The notes beneath the pieces are model-generated. The model saw only the letters and a list, made by a program, of their open reading frames with translations. It did no database searches and was not told where the DNA came from. Shown here piece by piece: positions 45,328 to 54,082 of a DNA stretch of 64,000 nucleotides. The translations under genes were made by a program, and so were the position numbers. The stretch spans positions 1,054,001-1,118,000 of the forward strand of contig NZ_CP017689.1 of assembly GCF_001831495.1 (NCBI RefSeq), in the 5' to 3' direction. Numbering within the stretch: the stretch's first letter is position 1; the number at the start of each line of letters is the position of its first letter. This DNA comes from Thalassotalea crassostreae (GTDB taxonomy: Bacteria; Pseudomonadota; Gammaproteobacteria; Enterobacterales; Alteromonadaceae).

Positions 45328-46355
45328 GTGAGGAAAAAGAACCGCTACAACAACAAGTGCTTTTTGATGAAAGTGCCGAATTAAAAGTTGAAACGAATGG
45401 CGAAAAGCAGTTGCCGGAACAGCAGGTTATTTTGCCTGAAGAGGCTTTTATTCCGGTTGTAGAAACACCTATTGATGATGTTGTTGATGCAAAAGTTGAA
45501 AAACCACGTTGGTTATGGCGCATTGCCGGTGTCAGCTTTAGTGTGATTGTCATTTATGAGTTGATTGACTTTCTTCTATCTAGCTTTGCTCAGTCGCCAG
45601 TAATTGCTGCTGTTTATGCTTTGTTATTTGGCAGTGTTGTGGCGATAGCGTCGTTATCCTTAGTTAAAGAGTTGCTAGGTTTAAGACAATACCGCAGACA
45701 ACAACACAGTCAGCATAAAGCAAGTAAATTGTTAGCGAGAGAATTGAATTTTGATGCGGCTCAATTTTGTCAAAACATTGGTGACAAACTGCCAAGTGAT
45801 AGCATTAATGAACAACATAATGCCTTTTTCGAACATTTAACCGATGATTTAAGCGAGCAAGAAATTGTCACTTTATATTCTACCCAAGTACTGTCAAAGG
45901 TTGACGAGCAAGCACTTAGTCAAATTGCTAAGTTCTCGACAGAAGCGGTAGTACTCGTTGCGGTTAGCCCGGTAGCAATTATCGATATGATGGTTTTAAT
46001 GTGGCGTAACCTAAGGATGATTGACAAAATTGCCGGTCTTTACGGCATTCGTTTAGGTTACTGGAGCCGAATTAAACTCATTCGTCAGGTGTTCACCAAT
46101 ATGGTATATGCTGGGGCTAGTGAAATAATTGCAGATGTTGGTGTACAAATGTTAGGAATGGAAACCCTTGGTAAATTATCAACTCGAGCAGCACAAGGCC
46201 TTGGCGCTGGCATGTTAACCGCTAAACTTGGCATCAAAACCATAAACCTTTGTCGCCCGATACCATTTACTGACAATGCCCCTGGTATTGCCAAAGTGCG
46301 TAAGCAAGTAATTAGCCAAGTGAAAGGATTACTTAGTTCATCGAGCAGTACATAA
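45324..46355 (+). CDS. ycjF: YcjF family membrane protein (DUF697)
   Basis: A 343-residue inner-membrane protein of the UPF0283 / DUF697 family, the constant partner of YcjX. The first ~70 residues are acidic and soluble, then two membrane helices follow (IAGVSFSVIVIYELIDFLL and VIAAVYALLFGSVVAIASL). The DUF697 domain includes ALSQIAKFSTEAVVLVAVSP and the C-terminal RAAQGLGAGMLTAKLG. It starts with GTG at 45324, overlapping the ycjX stop by 4 bases. Function unknown beyond its link with the phage-shock response. Confidence 0.92.
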   Translation: MSEEKEPLQQQVLFDESAELKVETNGEKQLPEQQVILPEEAFIPVVETPIDDVVDAKVEKPRWLWRIAGVSFSVIVIYELIDFLLSSFAQSPVIAAVYALLFGSVVAIASLSLVKELLGLRQYRRQQHSQHKASKLLARELNFDAAQFCQNIGDKLPSDSINEQHNAFFEHLTDDLSEQEIVTLYSTQVLSKVDEQALSQIAKFSTEAVVLVAVSPVAIIDMMVLMWRNLRMIDKIAGLYGIRLGYWSRIKLIRQVFTNMVYAGASEIIADVGVQMLGMETLGKLSTRAAQGLGAGMLTAKLGIKTINLCRPIPFTDNAPGIAKVRKQVISQVKGLLSSSSST

Positions 46356-46406
46356 ACAAACAGCATAAATCAAAGGCTTAAGTCAAAGGCTAGCGCAGAA
46401 ATTAAG

Positions 46407-46435
46407 AAACCAGCAATTATGCTGGTTTTTTGTTT
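46407..46435 (+). terminator. Rho-independent terminator of ycjXF
   Basis: AAACCAGC / GCTGGTTT stem with a 6-nt loop and a long T run. Confidence 0.9.
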
Positions 46436-46477
46436 TTGCCTAGAAGGTAAATAGGCGTAAAAGCAGTGTAATCGCGG

Positions 46478-46495
46478 CGTAACACAATCTTTACA
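46478..46495. promoter_or_regulatory. TyrR-box-like operator of phhAB
   Basis: CGTAAC-ACAATC-TTTACA matches 10 of 12 fixed positions of TGTAAA-N6-TTTACA, with a perfect 3' half. TyrR/PhhR proteins control phenylalanine hydroxylase genes in related bacteria, and tyrR lies just downstream. Confidence 0.65.
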
Positions 46496-46761
46496 GAGAG
46501 CGATCTAGTAAAGTTCGATAAAAATTTTAAATTAGCAACGTCTTCTCATAGTATTAGTCCAACTAAATATACTAATTAAATGGTTTTAAAAGAACTCTCT
46601 TATTCGTTAAATCAGCCACTGGTTCAGCTATAACAGTGATTTCAATGAGTACATCATCTGCGATTCGCTGCCTAACCATTGTTGTTAATACGAAACAGTT
46701 GTTATAACGAAGCAGAGAGTAAGCAAAAATAAAACTGTTTAAGTCACAAAGGAAAGTAATT

Positions 46762-47565
46762 ATGGCTAAAGAAACGTCTTATGTTTCTAAAATTGGCGAT
46801 GATAATGGCTTTATAACTTGGACGGCTGAAGAGAACGATATTTGGCAAAAGCTATTTAAACGTCAAATGGCATGCATCGAAGGTAAAGCCTGTGACGAAT
46901 TTCTCGATGGTTTAAAAACGTTAGGTTTACCTGAAGATAAAATTCCTCAACTAGATGATGTATCACAAATTTTAATGGCAAAGACTGGTTGGCAGTGTCA
47001 TCAAGTGCCTGCTTTAATTGGTTTCGGCGAGTTTTTTCGATTGTTGAGTGAACGCAAATTCCCTGTTGCGACTTTTATTCGCAGTGAAGAAGAGTTTGAC
47101 TATCTGCAAGAACCCGACATATTTCATGAAATATTTGGTCATTGTCCTTTATTAACCAATAAAGCGTTTGCCGACTTTACTCAAATGTACGGTGAACTAG
47201 GTTTAGCAGCAAGCAAAGAAGATAGAGTATTTTTAGCTAGACTATACTGGTTTACTGTAGAGTTTGGTTTATTAGATACTGATGATGGCTTGCGTATCTA
47301 TGGCGGCGGGATTTTATCATCACCAGGTGAAACGTTATACGCAATGAATGATCCTAAAGCGCTGCGCAAGCCACTGGATATCGTTGACGTATTTAGAACA
47401 CCATACCGTATTGATATTATGCAACCAATTTATTACATGCTAAACAGCATCAATGATTTGGATACAATTCGAAAAACCGATTTAATGGCTCTTGTTGAAC
47501 AAGCTAAAGAGCTTGGTTTACACACACCATTATTTCAACCAAAAAACATCAAAATAGCCAGTTAA
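46762..47565 (+). CDS. phhA: Phenylalanine-4-hydroxylase
   Basis: PhhA is an iron- and pterin-dependent monooxygenase converting phenylalanine to tyrosine, the entry to aromatic catabolism. The 267-residue protein is the short, regulatory-domain-free bacterial form. Iron ligands are His122 and His127 (FHEIFGHCPLL) and Glu167 (TVEFGLLDT). The pterin-binding segment EPDIFHEIFGH and the IYGGGILSSPGET loop are conserved. phhB, which regenerates its cofactor, follows after 14 bp. Confidence 0.97.
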   Translation: MAKETSYVSKIGDDNGFITWTAEENDIWQKLFKRQMACIEGKACDEFLDGLKTLGLPEDKIPQLDDVSQILMAKTGWQCHQVPALIGFGEFFRLLSERKFPVATFIRSEEEFDYLQEPDIFHEIFGHCPLLTNKAFADFTQMYGELGLAASKEDRVFLARLYWFTVEFGLLDTDDGLRIYGGGILSSPGETLYAMNDPKALRKPLDIVDVFRTPYRIDIMQPIYYMLNSINDLDTIRKTDLMALVEQAKELGLHTPLFQPKNIKIAS

Positions 47566-47579
47566 GGGATATTTAAAAA

Positions 47580-47912
47580 ATGACATTAGCAAAACAACAA
47601 TGTGAAGCATGCCACGCAGATGCACCAAAGGTTTCTGATCAAGAGCTAGCTGATTTAATAAAAGAGATCCCTGATTGGGTACCGCAAGTACGTGACGGCG
47701 TTATGATGCTTGAGCGTGAATATAAGTTCAAAAATTACAAATTAGCATGGGCTTTTAGTAATAAAGTCTCAGAACTTGCAGAAGCTGAATTTCATCATCC
47801 GTCTATTTTGCTTGAATGGGGCAAGGTAACCGTTACATGGTGGACTCATGCGATTGGTGGTTTACACCGTAATGACTTTATTTGCGCCGCTAAAACTGAC
47901 AGCATGTTATAA
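47580..47912 (+). CDS. phhB: Pterin-4a-carbinolamine dehydratase
   Basis: PhhB dehydrates the 4a-carbinolamine made by PhhA, recycling tetrahydrobiopterin-type cofactor. The 110-residue protein has the signature [20 protein letters not shown] with the catalytic His pair and a later His in THAIGG, then RNDFICAAK. The N-terminal [10 protein letters not shown] is the usual Cys-rich start. The last codons and stop (TDSML-stop) are the first part of a 50-bp tandem repeat that continues for about 400 bp downstream, so the C-terminal few residues are repeat-encoded. Confidence 0.97.
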   Translation: MTLAKQQCEACHADAPKVSDQELADLIKEIPDWVPQVRDGVMMLEREYKFKNYKLAWAFSNKVSELAEAEFHHPSILLEWGKVTVTWWTHAIGGLHRNDFICAAKTDSML

Positions 47913-48310
47913 GGTAGATGCGTCAGTTTCTGTCGAAGACTCATACTGACAGCATGTTATAAGGTAGATGCGTCAGTTTCTGTCGAAGACTCATACTGAC
48001 AGCATATTATAAGGTAGATGTGTCAGTTTCTGTCGAAGACTCATACTGACAGCATATTATAAGGTAGATGTGTCAGTTTCTGTCGAAGACTCATACTGAC
48101 AGCATATTATAAGGTAGATGTGTCAGTTTCTGTCGAAGACTCATACTGACAGCATATTATAAGGTAGATATGTCAGTTTCTGTCGAAGACTCAAACTGAC
48201 AGCATGTTATAAGGTAGATGCGTCAGTTTCTGTCGAAGACTCATACTGACAGCATGTTATAAGGTAGATGCGTCAGTTTCTGTCGAAGACTCGTACTGAC
48301 AGCATTTTAT
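47896..48310 (+). repeat. 50-bp minisatellite, eight units, seeded by the phhB 3' end
   Basis: CTGACAGCAT recurs at 47896, 47946, 47996, 48046, 48096, 48146, 48196 and 48246, with a partial ninth at 48296: an exact 50-bp period and no unique spacers. Unit 1 begins inside phhB and contains its stop codon. Units 1, 2, 7 and 8 read CATGTT and GATGCG; units 3-5 read CATATT and GATGTG; unit 6 has GATATG, so outer and inner units form two sequence types. Each unit has ACTGAC / GTCAGT and CTGTC / GACAG inverted pairs, allowing alternative hairpins in RNA. Confidence 0.96.
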
Positions 48311-48394
48311 AAAAGAGTTTATTAAACTGCAGTTATTTTCAACAACTCTTAGCTGAAATAATACTAGTTTTTGTAACTGCAGTTAAAAACTTTC

Positions 48395-48434
48395 AAAGGC
48401 GATTAATATCTATTGGTATTAGTCGCCTTTTTTG
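48395..48434 (+). terminator. Rho-independent terminator of phhAB
   Basis: AAAGGCGATTAATATC pairs with GGTATTAGTCGCCTTT (16 bp, two G-T pairs) around loop TATT, followed by T6. The phhAB message therefore carries the whole repeat array as its 3' untranslated region. Two AACTGCAGTT palindromes (48325 and 48375) lie before it. Confidence 0.9.
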
Positions 48435-48435
48435 T

Positions 48436-48453
48436 TGTAAAATAAAGTTTACG
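48436..48453. promoter_or_regulatory. TyrR-box-like operator of tyrR
   Basis: TGTAAA-ATAAAG-TTTACG matches 11 of 12 fixed positions of the TyrR box. It lies about 100 bp before the tyrR start and right after the phhAB terminator, consistent with autoregulation as in E. coli. Confidence 0.7.
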
Positions 48454-48552
48454 ATGTTTTGTTTAGCTATGTGTTTGTTATCAGTAGTGTGACTTGTGCA
48501 ATTTTGGGCGCTTTTACTGCTACTTTTGTCAACCGTTTAATTGGAAAATAAT

Positions 48553-50100
48553 GTGCGTATAGAAATCACTTGTCAGGATAGAGTGGGGATTGCTCAACAA
48601 GTATTGGCAGTCTTTGTAGAAAGAGAAATTAACATAAGAGGCATTGATGCTCAGACAGAGTCAGGGCAAATTTTTATTCACACTCCCGATCTAGATTTTT
48701 CACAATTACAAGACTTTATGCCGCAACTTCGTTTGATTGACGGTGTTGTCGATGTAAAAACTAACTCCTATATGCCGTCTGAACGTGAACGTAATGTATT
48801 AGATACTATCGTTCGCACTTTACCCGATCCTTTAATACTTATTGATGTAAAGGGTAATGTTTATGGATTAAACCAGGTAGCAAAACATAAAATTGGCCTA
48901 GAACGTAGCGAAATAGTGAATGCTCCTGTAAGTAATTGGATCAAAGGTTTTAATATCACTAGGTTTCTCGAAGGCGATGAAATATTAGCTCAAACTAGAA
49001 AGATTAAATTTCAGGAAGAAGATTTTGTTGCTGATATATTGCCGGTAACAGTACCGAGTGAAAACAAACAGAAAATACTTGCTGGCGCAATATTAATGTT
49101 AAAATCGGAAGCGCGTCTCGGGCAACAAATTATTGCCTTTAAACACCCCAAAACAGGCGATTTTTCAGGTATTCAAGCAAGCTCTTCTGGGATGCGTAAA
49201 GTTATCCGAGAAGCAAGAAAAATGGCGGTTATTGAATCATCGATTTTAATCGTTGGTGAAACTGGTGTAGGTAAGGAACTATTAGCACGTTCATGTCACA
49301 GTGCTTCTGATCGCAATGAACATCCTTTCTTAGTTCTAAATTGTGCGTCGATGCCAGACTCTGCTTGTGAATCAGAGTTGTTCGGTAAACAAGTTAATGG
49401 TCAACTTAAAAAGGGAATTTTTGAACTTGCCGACGGAGGTACAATATTTCTTGATGAAGTGGCAGAAATGTCGCCGAAACTTCAATCGAAACTTCTTCGT
49501 GTTCTCGAAGATAGCAGTTTTAGACGAGTCGACGAAGAAGAAGAAGTTAAGGTTAATATCCGAGTTATCAGTGCCACAAGTAAAGATTTGTTGAGTTTAG
49601 TGGAGCAGGGCGAATTTCGTGAAGACTTATATTACAGACTCAATGTATTAGGCTTAACAATCCCTGCACTAAGGGATAGGCGTCAAGATATTGCACCTTT
49701 AGCACAAACCTTTATGAATAAAGCTGCAAATATAAATCAAAAACACAGCGTCAACTTTGATAAAGATTGCCTAGATTTTATTGAAAGTTATCCATGGCCT
49801 GGAAACGTCCGTCAATTGGAAAACGTGATATTAAGAGCTGTGTCATTGTTGGACGACGAAACGTTGAAAGTTGCGCATTTACAATTGCCAACATATACCA
49901 GTGACCAAGGGTATTTAGAGCAGGAATTTAGTGGCACATTGGATGATGCTGTTAAAGGCTTTGAAGCTAACTTATTACGCAAACTTTATCCTGCATACCC
50001 AAGTACGCGTCAGTTGGCGAAAAAGCTTGGTTTAAGTCATACCGCGATCGCAAATAAACTACGCGAGTATAATATCAATAAGAAAACCGTAAAAATTTAA
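48553..50100 (+). CDS. tyrR: Aromatic amino acid transcriptional regulator TyrR
   Basis: TyrR senses aromatic amino acids and activates or represses their transport, synthesis and catabolism genes. The 515-residue protein has an N-terminal ACT domain (RIEITCQDRVGIAQQVLAVF), a PAS domain (about 75-190), an AAA+ domain with Walker A GETGVGKE and Walker B GGTIFLDEVA, and a C-terminal helix-turn-helix (STRQLAKKLGLSHTAIANKL). The sigma-54 loop GAFTGA is replaced by KQVNGQLKKG, so it should work with sigma-70. The GTG at 48553 is chosen because family members begin MRxE and GGA stands 9 nt upstream; a TTG four codons earlier is possible. Confidence 0.95.
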   Translation: MRIEITCQDRVGIAQQVLAVFVEREINIRGIDAQTESGQIFIHTPDLDFSQLQDFMPQLRLIDGVVDVKTNSYMPSERERNVLDTIVRTLPDPLILIDVKGNVYGLNQVAKHKIGLERSEIVNAPVSNWIKGFNITRFLEGDEILAQTRKIKFQEEDFVADILPVTVPSENKQKILAGAILMLKSEARLGQQIIAFKHPKTGDFSGIQASSSGMRKVIREARKMAVIESSILIVGETGVGKELLARSCHSASDRNEHPFLVLNCASMPDSACESELFGKQVNGQLKKGIFELADGGTIFLDEVAEMSPKLQSKLLRVLEDSSFRRVDEEEEVKVNIRVISATSKDLLSLVEQGEFREDLYYRLNVLGLTIPALRDRRQDIAPLAQTFMNKAANINQKHSVNFDKDCLDFIESYPWPGNVRQLENVILRAVSLLDDETLKVAHLQLPTYTSDQGYLEQEFSGTLDDAVKGFEANLLRKLYPAYPSTRQLAKKLGLSHTAIANKLREYNINKKTVKI

Positions 50101-50121
50101 TAAAACAAATTTGGAAAAATA

Positions 50122-50763
50122 ATGATCAAACTATACGGCTATTGGCGTTCTTCTGCTGCGTACCGAGTAAGAGTCGCGCTTAATCTTAAAAACATTGAAC
50201 ATCAATTAATTTCGGTTCATTTAGTAAAAGACGGTGGTCAGCAGCATCAACCAAGTTATGTAGAGATGAACCCTACTCATTTAGTGCCAACGCTAGTTGA
50301 TGGTGATTTTACCTTAAATCAATCATTAGCAATCATTGACTATCTTGAAGATACTCATCCGCAATTACCTTTATATCCAGAAAATATAAAAGAAAAATCA
50401 GTTGTTAAAGCATTAGCATTTGATATTGCGTGTGATGTACATCCATTAAATAATCTTAGAATCTTACAATACTTAGATAAAAACCTAGGTGTTAGTGCTG
50501 ATCAAAAAACGGCTTGGTATCATCATTGGATTACAGTTGGATTTACTGCTCTAGAAAAACAGTTAAGCAAAACCGCTGGCGTATTTTGTTTTGGCGACTC
50601 TGTAACCATTGCAGATCTTTGTTTGATCCCGCAAATTTATAATGCCAAACGTTTTAATGTTGATATGACAGAATTTCCGATCATCAATAAGATCGAAGCG
50701 AACTGCCAGAAACTTCAGGCATTTATTGACGCTTTGCCTGAAAACCAAGCAGATGCCACTTAA
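50122..50763 (+). CDS. maiA: Maleylacetoacetate isomerase (zeta-class glutathione transferase)
   Basis: MaiA isomerises maleylacetoacetate to fumarylacetoacetate with glutathione in tyrosine/homogentisate breakdown. The 213-residue protein has the zeta-class N-terminal motif SSAAYRVRVALNLK (usual form SSCSxRVRIAL), the thioredoxin-like MNPTHLVPTLVDGDF and the QSLAIIDYLEDTHP segment, plus the helical domain with CDVHPLNNLRIL. The Cys of the SSCS motif is Ala here, which occurs in some bacterial members. It follows tyrR by 21 bp; the homogentisate dioxygenase and hydrolase genes are not in the window. Confidence 0.92.
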   Translation: MIKLYGYWRSSAAYRVRVALNLKNIEHQLISVHLVKDGGQQHQPSYVEMNPTHLVPTLVDGDFTLNQSLAIIDYLEDTHPQLPLYPENIKEKSVVKALAFDIACDVHPLNNLRILQYLDKNLGVSADQKTAWYHHWITVGFTALEKQLSKTAGVFCFGDSVTIADLCLIPQIYNAKRFNVDMTEFPIINKIEANCQKLQAFIDALPENQADAT

Positions 50764-50784
50764 ACAAATTAATTTTATATGACT

Positions 50785-50813
50785 AAAGCCAGAGAAAAAC
50801 TCTGGCTTTTTAT
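50785..50813 (+). terminator. Rho-independent terminator of tyrR-maiA
   Basis: AAAGCCAGAG / CTCTGGCTTT, a perfect 10-bp stem with loop AAAAA and a T-rich tail. Confidence 0.93.
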
Positions 50814-50869
50814 TATTTGCAGCACTATCTTTTAATTAGTCCTTTTTAATTCTCATTGATGTAATAAAT

Positions 50870-51736
50870 ATGCTTTTTACTAATAGAGACAATAAACTAA
50901 GCTTTCGCCAAAAAGGTGCGATGAATGTTGTCGTTTTGATAACGATTGTTGTTGCTTTAGTCGTCGTGTTTGCTTTAATTTGGCAACAAAAAAACGACGA
51001 AAAACTAGAATCTAACTTAGTTGAAGAAGTTCAACCGGTGACTGAACCAGTAGAGCCGCAAATCGAGCCTGAGGTTGAAGTCGAAATAGCTGAGCCAGTA
51101 GAGTCAGAAATTATCGAAGAAGACGTCATTGTTATAGAGTTACCCGAATTAAATGAAAGTGATGATGAACTTAAGCAGCATTTATCGACACTTTCGTGGA
51201 ACAAACAGCTGTTATCATTGATGCTAACCGATGATTTGATCCGCCGTATTGTCGTATTTACCGATAACTTTGTTCGAGGTGAAGTTGCTTACACACATAT
51301 TCCGCTAAAACCGCTTGAACAATCATTTCAAACAGACGTTGTTGATAGCGACTCTTATGTCATTAATATGAGTAATTACTCACGCTATTTAAGTTATATA
51401 GAATTAATGCACTCTTTTGAGCCGGAGCAATTAGTTGCGAGTTATTTACAATATGAGCCTTTGTTTCAGCAAGCATACGAAGAATTAGGTTATCAGGAAG
51501 AATTCCGCCAAGCTGTAAAGACTCTGCTTGATCAGATTTTAGAGACTCAAATGATCGATGTTGAAACTAAGCTGCAAAAACCTGAACACTATTATCAATA
51601 CCAACAAGAAAATATTGAACAGTTGAGCGATGCAGAAAAGTTTTTATTAAGAATGGGTAAAGAAAACTTATTGCAATTAAAAGCAATCGCACTGGAACTT
51701 GAAAATCAATTAAATAAGCAAGCACAAGCGGGTTAA
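50870..51736 (+). CDS. DUF3014 membrane-anchored protein
   Basis: A 288-residue protein of the DUF3014 family, function unknown. A short cytoplasmic start is followed by one membrane helix (MNVVVLITIVVALVVVFALI, residues 18-37), an acidic, Glu/Pro/Val-rich linker (about 45-90), and a helical periplasmic domain containing the family segment LPELNESDDELKQHLSTL and RRIVVFTDNFVRGEVAYTHI. Start at the first ATG; Met18 is possible but would leave too little before the helix. It is followed by the acyltransferase gene after 3 bp and is probably cotranscribed with it. Confidence 0.85.
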   Translation: MLFTNRDNKLSFRQKGAMNVVVLITIVVALVVVFALIWQQKNDEKLESNLVEEVQPVTEPVEPQIEPEVEVEIAEPVESEIIEEDVIVIELPELNESDDELKQHLSTLSWNKQLLSLMLTDDLIRRIVVFTDNFVRGEVAYTHIPLKPLEQSFQTDVVDSDSYVINMSNYSRYLSYIELMHSFEPEQLVASYLQYEPLFQQAYEELGYQEEFRQAVKTLLDQILETQMIDVETKLQKPEHYYQYQQENIEQLSDAEKFLLRMGKENLLQLKAIALELENQLNKQAQAG

Positions 51737-51739
51737 TTA

Positions 51740-52345
51740 GTGGATAAAGACATTATTGAGTCGAGAGTACCTGAGCTACCAAATAGCATTCCGCGTACCG
51801 GTGGTAATATTTCTCGTTGGTTTGGATTAAAATTGATGTCATTGTTTGGTTGGAAAATCACCGGTAACTTTCCCAACAAAAAAAAGATGATATTGGCGGT
51901 GGCACCGCACACCTCAAATTGGGACTTTGTCATTGGCGTTGTTGTTAAAATGGCATTGAACCTAAAGCTTAACTTTTTAGGAAAACACTCGATATTTTTC
52001 TGGCCATTTAGTTTATGGTTAAAAGCGATAGGTGGCATTCCAATTGATCGACGTAAGTCTTCAGGTGTTGTTGGTCAATTGGTCGAGTATTTTAACAGCA
52101 AAGAAACCTTAGTTTTAGCTCTTGCGCCTGAAGGCACTCGGTCGAAAGTAAGCGAATGGAAAACAGGGTTTTTGACCGTTGCTAATCAAGCAAATGTGGA
52201 TGTTGTTCCCGTTGCACTAGATTTTACTAATAAACAGGTTGTGTTCTTTAGTGCTCGAAAAATCAGTGATGATATTGATGGCGAACTTGAAGCATTTAAA
52301 GCCTTATTCGATAGTAAATGGGCAAAATTTCCGCAAAAATTTTAA
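51740..52345 (+). CDS. Lysophospholipid acyltransferase family protein
   Basis: A 201-residue PlsC-like glycerolipid acyltransferase. Motif I is His57-x4-Asp62 (HTSNWD), motif III is APEGTRSK (Glu131), and GGIPIDRRK around 98-106 is motif II. It lacks long N-terminal membrane segments, and the sequence most resembles the small subgroup annotated as 1-acyl-sn-glycerol-3-phosphate acyltransferase-like; the true acceptor is unknown. The start is GTG at 51740, three bases after the DUF3014 stop (TTAGTGG context). Confidence 0.88.
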   Translation: MDKDIIESRVPELPNSIPRTGGNISRWFGLKLMSLFGWKITGNFPNKKKMILAVAPHTSNWDFVIGVVVKMALNLKLNFLGKHSIFFWPFSLWLKAIGGIPIDRRKSSGVVGQLVEYFNSKETLVLALAPEGTRSKVSEWKTGFLTVANQANVDVVPVALDFTNKQVVFFSARKISDDIDGELEAFKALFDSKWAKFPQKF

Positions 52346-52383
52346 AGTCCATAATAATTGTTAAATTATTCGCTCTCTAACTC

Positions 52384-52412
52384 TTGCACAAGCGCAAACA
52401 ATTGGCCATAAT
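52384..52412 (+). promoter_or_regulatory. Sigma-70 promoter of the 4.5S RNA gene
   Basis: TTGCAC (52384-52389), 17-bp spacer, CATAAT (52407-52412), followed by GCGCGTCGC, a GC-rich discriminator. The predicted transcript start is about 40 nt before the mature RNA. Confidence 0.7.
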
Positions 52413-52457
52413 GCGCGTCGCTAGAGTATTTATTTATCTAAATTCTCTAGCCATTAT

Positions 52458-52567
52458 GGTACCTCTCTTGGTCCTCCCGCAATGATACTCTGTGAACTCG
52501 GCCAGGTCCGGAAGGAAGCAACCGCAGCAGACGACTCATGTGCCGGGATGTGGCTGAGAGAGGGACC
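52458..52567 (+). ncRNA. ffs: Signal recognition particle 4.5S RNA
   Basis: The RNA component of the bacterial signal recognition particle, partner of Ffh. The diagnostic Ffh-binding hairpin is present: CAGGTCCGGAAGGAAGCA with the GGAA tetraloop and the asymmetric internal loop GCAGC / GCCGGGATG. The 5' GGTACCTCTCT pairs with the 3' AGAGAGGGACC with one mismatch, closing a helix of about 110 nt. The surrounding 52346-52753 has no protein gene. Confidence 0.96.
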
Positions 52568-52753
52568 ACCCAAACTCCCCTAAATCATTTAACGTAATTT
52601 TCTTTTTGTATCTTTATATAACCTGCTGGGTATAGGACACTTATTACTTTAAATTTCTTATAGTCTTATATGAAAAGCTTGTTCGCCAATTCTTTGCTAA
52701 AGACAGAATGCAAGCTTCTTGGATTTAAGGGATTGATAGGCACTTAGGCTTCG

Positions 52754-53401
52754 TTATCGTGACGTTTCACTATCTTCAATTTGTTTTTCAACTTCCGAAA
52801 TAGCTTTTCTGCAACGACCCAATCTTTGATGCAGCGCCAGTAATTGCTGCTGAATATCTTTGCTGTTTTGACTGTCCGCCTTACAACGGTTTAAGTTATC
52901 CTGCTTCTCTTGCACCATATCTAAAAGTCTTCTTTCGAATCCATGATACTCAGAAAGCTTTTGGTATAGTTGCTGACTTGGTAAAATAATCTTAGTTGCG
53001 GCTTTTCGATGAGCGGCCGATGGCTGCTTATGTTTGTCTTTTAGTTTATTTAAACGGTTTCTTCTATCTAATCGATAATCTCCATCGTGGTGACGGTTAT
53101 CATTTGATTTAATGGCGTTGATCAGCGCCATTACTTGTTCTTCTAAACCCTGAAACATCATATTAGCGACTTCAGCTTTATTGGAATTTAGCAATTTTTG
53201 CAAATGAGCAAGACGTTTTTGTGTATAGCTAACATAGACATTGTATGAAGAACTAGCGATTGGAAATAGTTTTTCATCGAATAACGGCTGATCATGCAAG
53301 TAATAATGGGCTTTGTTGTTTTTGTTAGCTAGATCTGCCTGCTTTGCGTCATCAGCCAATTGCATTAATAGCTGCTGCAAACGCAATAACGATTGTTTCA
53401 T
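52754..53401 (-). CDS. priC: Primosomal replication protein PriC-like
   Basis: PriC helps reload the replicative helicase at stalled forks independently of PriA. The 215-residue protein is almost all charged helix. N-terminal HDQPLFDEKLFPIASSSYNVYV (spread over residues 30-57) and the C-terminal QQLLALHQRLGRCRKAISEVE match the PriC pattern of a conserved LFxxxLF and an RLxRCRKAI helix. The middle (about 100-130) is a basic, low-complexity linker. Recognised by pattern, not by search, and PriC is poorly conserved, so the name is probable rather than certain. Confidence 0.75.
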   Translation of the reverse strand: MKQSLLRLQQLLMQLADDAKQADLANKNNKAHYYLHDQPLFDEKLFPIASSSYNVYVSYTQKRLAHLQKLLNSNKAEVANMMFQGLEEQVMALINAIKSNDNRHHDGDYRLDRRNRLNKLKDKHKQPSAAHRKAATKIILPSQQLYQKLSEYHGFERRLLDMVQEKQDNLNRCKADSQNSKDIQQQLLALHQRLGRCRKAISEVEKQIEDSETSR

Positions 53402-53957
53402 TGCACTGCCTCTGAAAGTTTACTGAGCATTATTAATTGCTAATCTATCACAGTTTATTGACTACTAGGTTAGATTTACCCTTTCTTTGTCGAAATAAGT
53501 TTATTTAAATATGCACCTTTGATGTTCACCGCCATACAAATCTTATAATGCTCTTTATATATAGTGGTGTTTTCTTTCTAGTGTCCAAATATCAACAGCG
53601 CCTAAATGTAACTAGACAATTACATATGAAGATTTTGTTACAAAATATGATACGTAATGGTTAAAAAATGACCGTATTTCTCTGTTTTTAATGCGAAAAT
53701 GTGGATTTATTATGCCTGTTACATTTTTTTTTAATATTTTTGAACTTTATTTGTTTTTGCAAATACATTCACAAAATTCTTCTGTAGTAACTTGTTTTTC
53801 GACGTTGAAAAATTAACCTTACTGATAATTTTACATTTTTACAAACTGGTTGTGCTCTTTTGTAGTGATTGATATTACGGGGTTCTTCTTTAGTTATAAG
53901 CTATTTCTTTTGGTTATAGTTAGTTCAGGCTTTAGAAAATATTAATGAATAAATATC

Positions 53958-53980
53958 CGCATAAAATCATTGTTTATGCG
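53958..53980. promoter_or_regulatory. Candidate operator: 8-bp inverted repeat upstream of the TonB receptor
   Basis: CGCATAAA and TTTATGCG separated by 7 nt, about 75 bp upstream of the likely -35 element. The binding protein is unknown. Confidence 0.4.
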
Positions 53981-54053
53981 CTAGGGGGTGCAGGTTTGTG
54001 TGTCATTTTGTCAAAAAGTGTTAAAAAATATTAATGGATTGTAATTTATGTAG

Positions 54054-54082
54054 TTGACCTGTTTACAATAATCGTTTTATTA
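54054..54082 (+). promoter_or_regulatory. Candidate sigma-70 promoter of the TonB receptor gene
   Basis: TTGACC (54054-54059), 17-bp spacer, TTATTA (54077-54082), about 110 bp upstream of the start codon. Confidence 0.55.

Larger units (their letters stand above)
46356..46761. other. Intergenic region between ycjF and phhA
   Basis: No gene is seen. It holds the ycjF terminator (46407) and a TyrR-box-like site (46478), listed separately. AAAGGAAAG precedes the phhA ATG. No sigma-54 GG-N10-GC pattern was found, so a sigma-70 promoter is more likely. Confidence 0.6.

Noticed and set aside
47896..48310. CRISPR-like regular repeats
   Set aside because: The 50-bp units are contiguous with no unique spacers, start inside phhB, and no cas genes are nearby.
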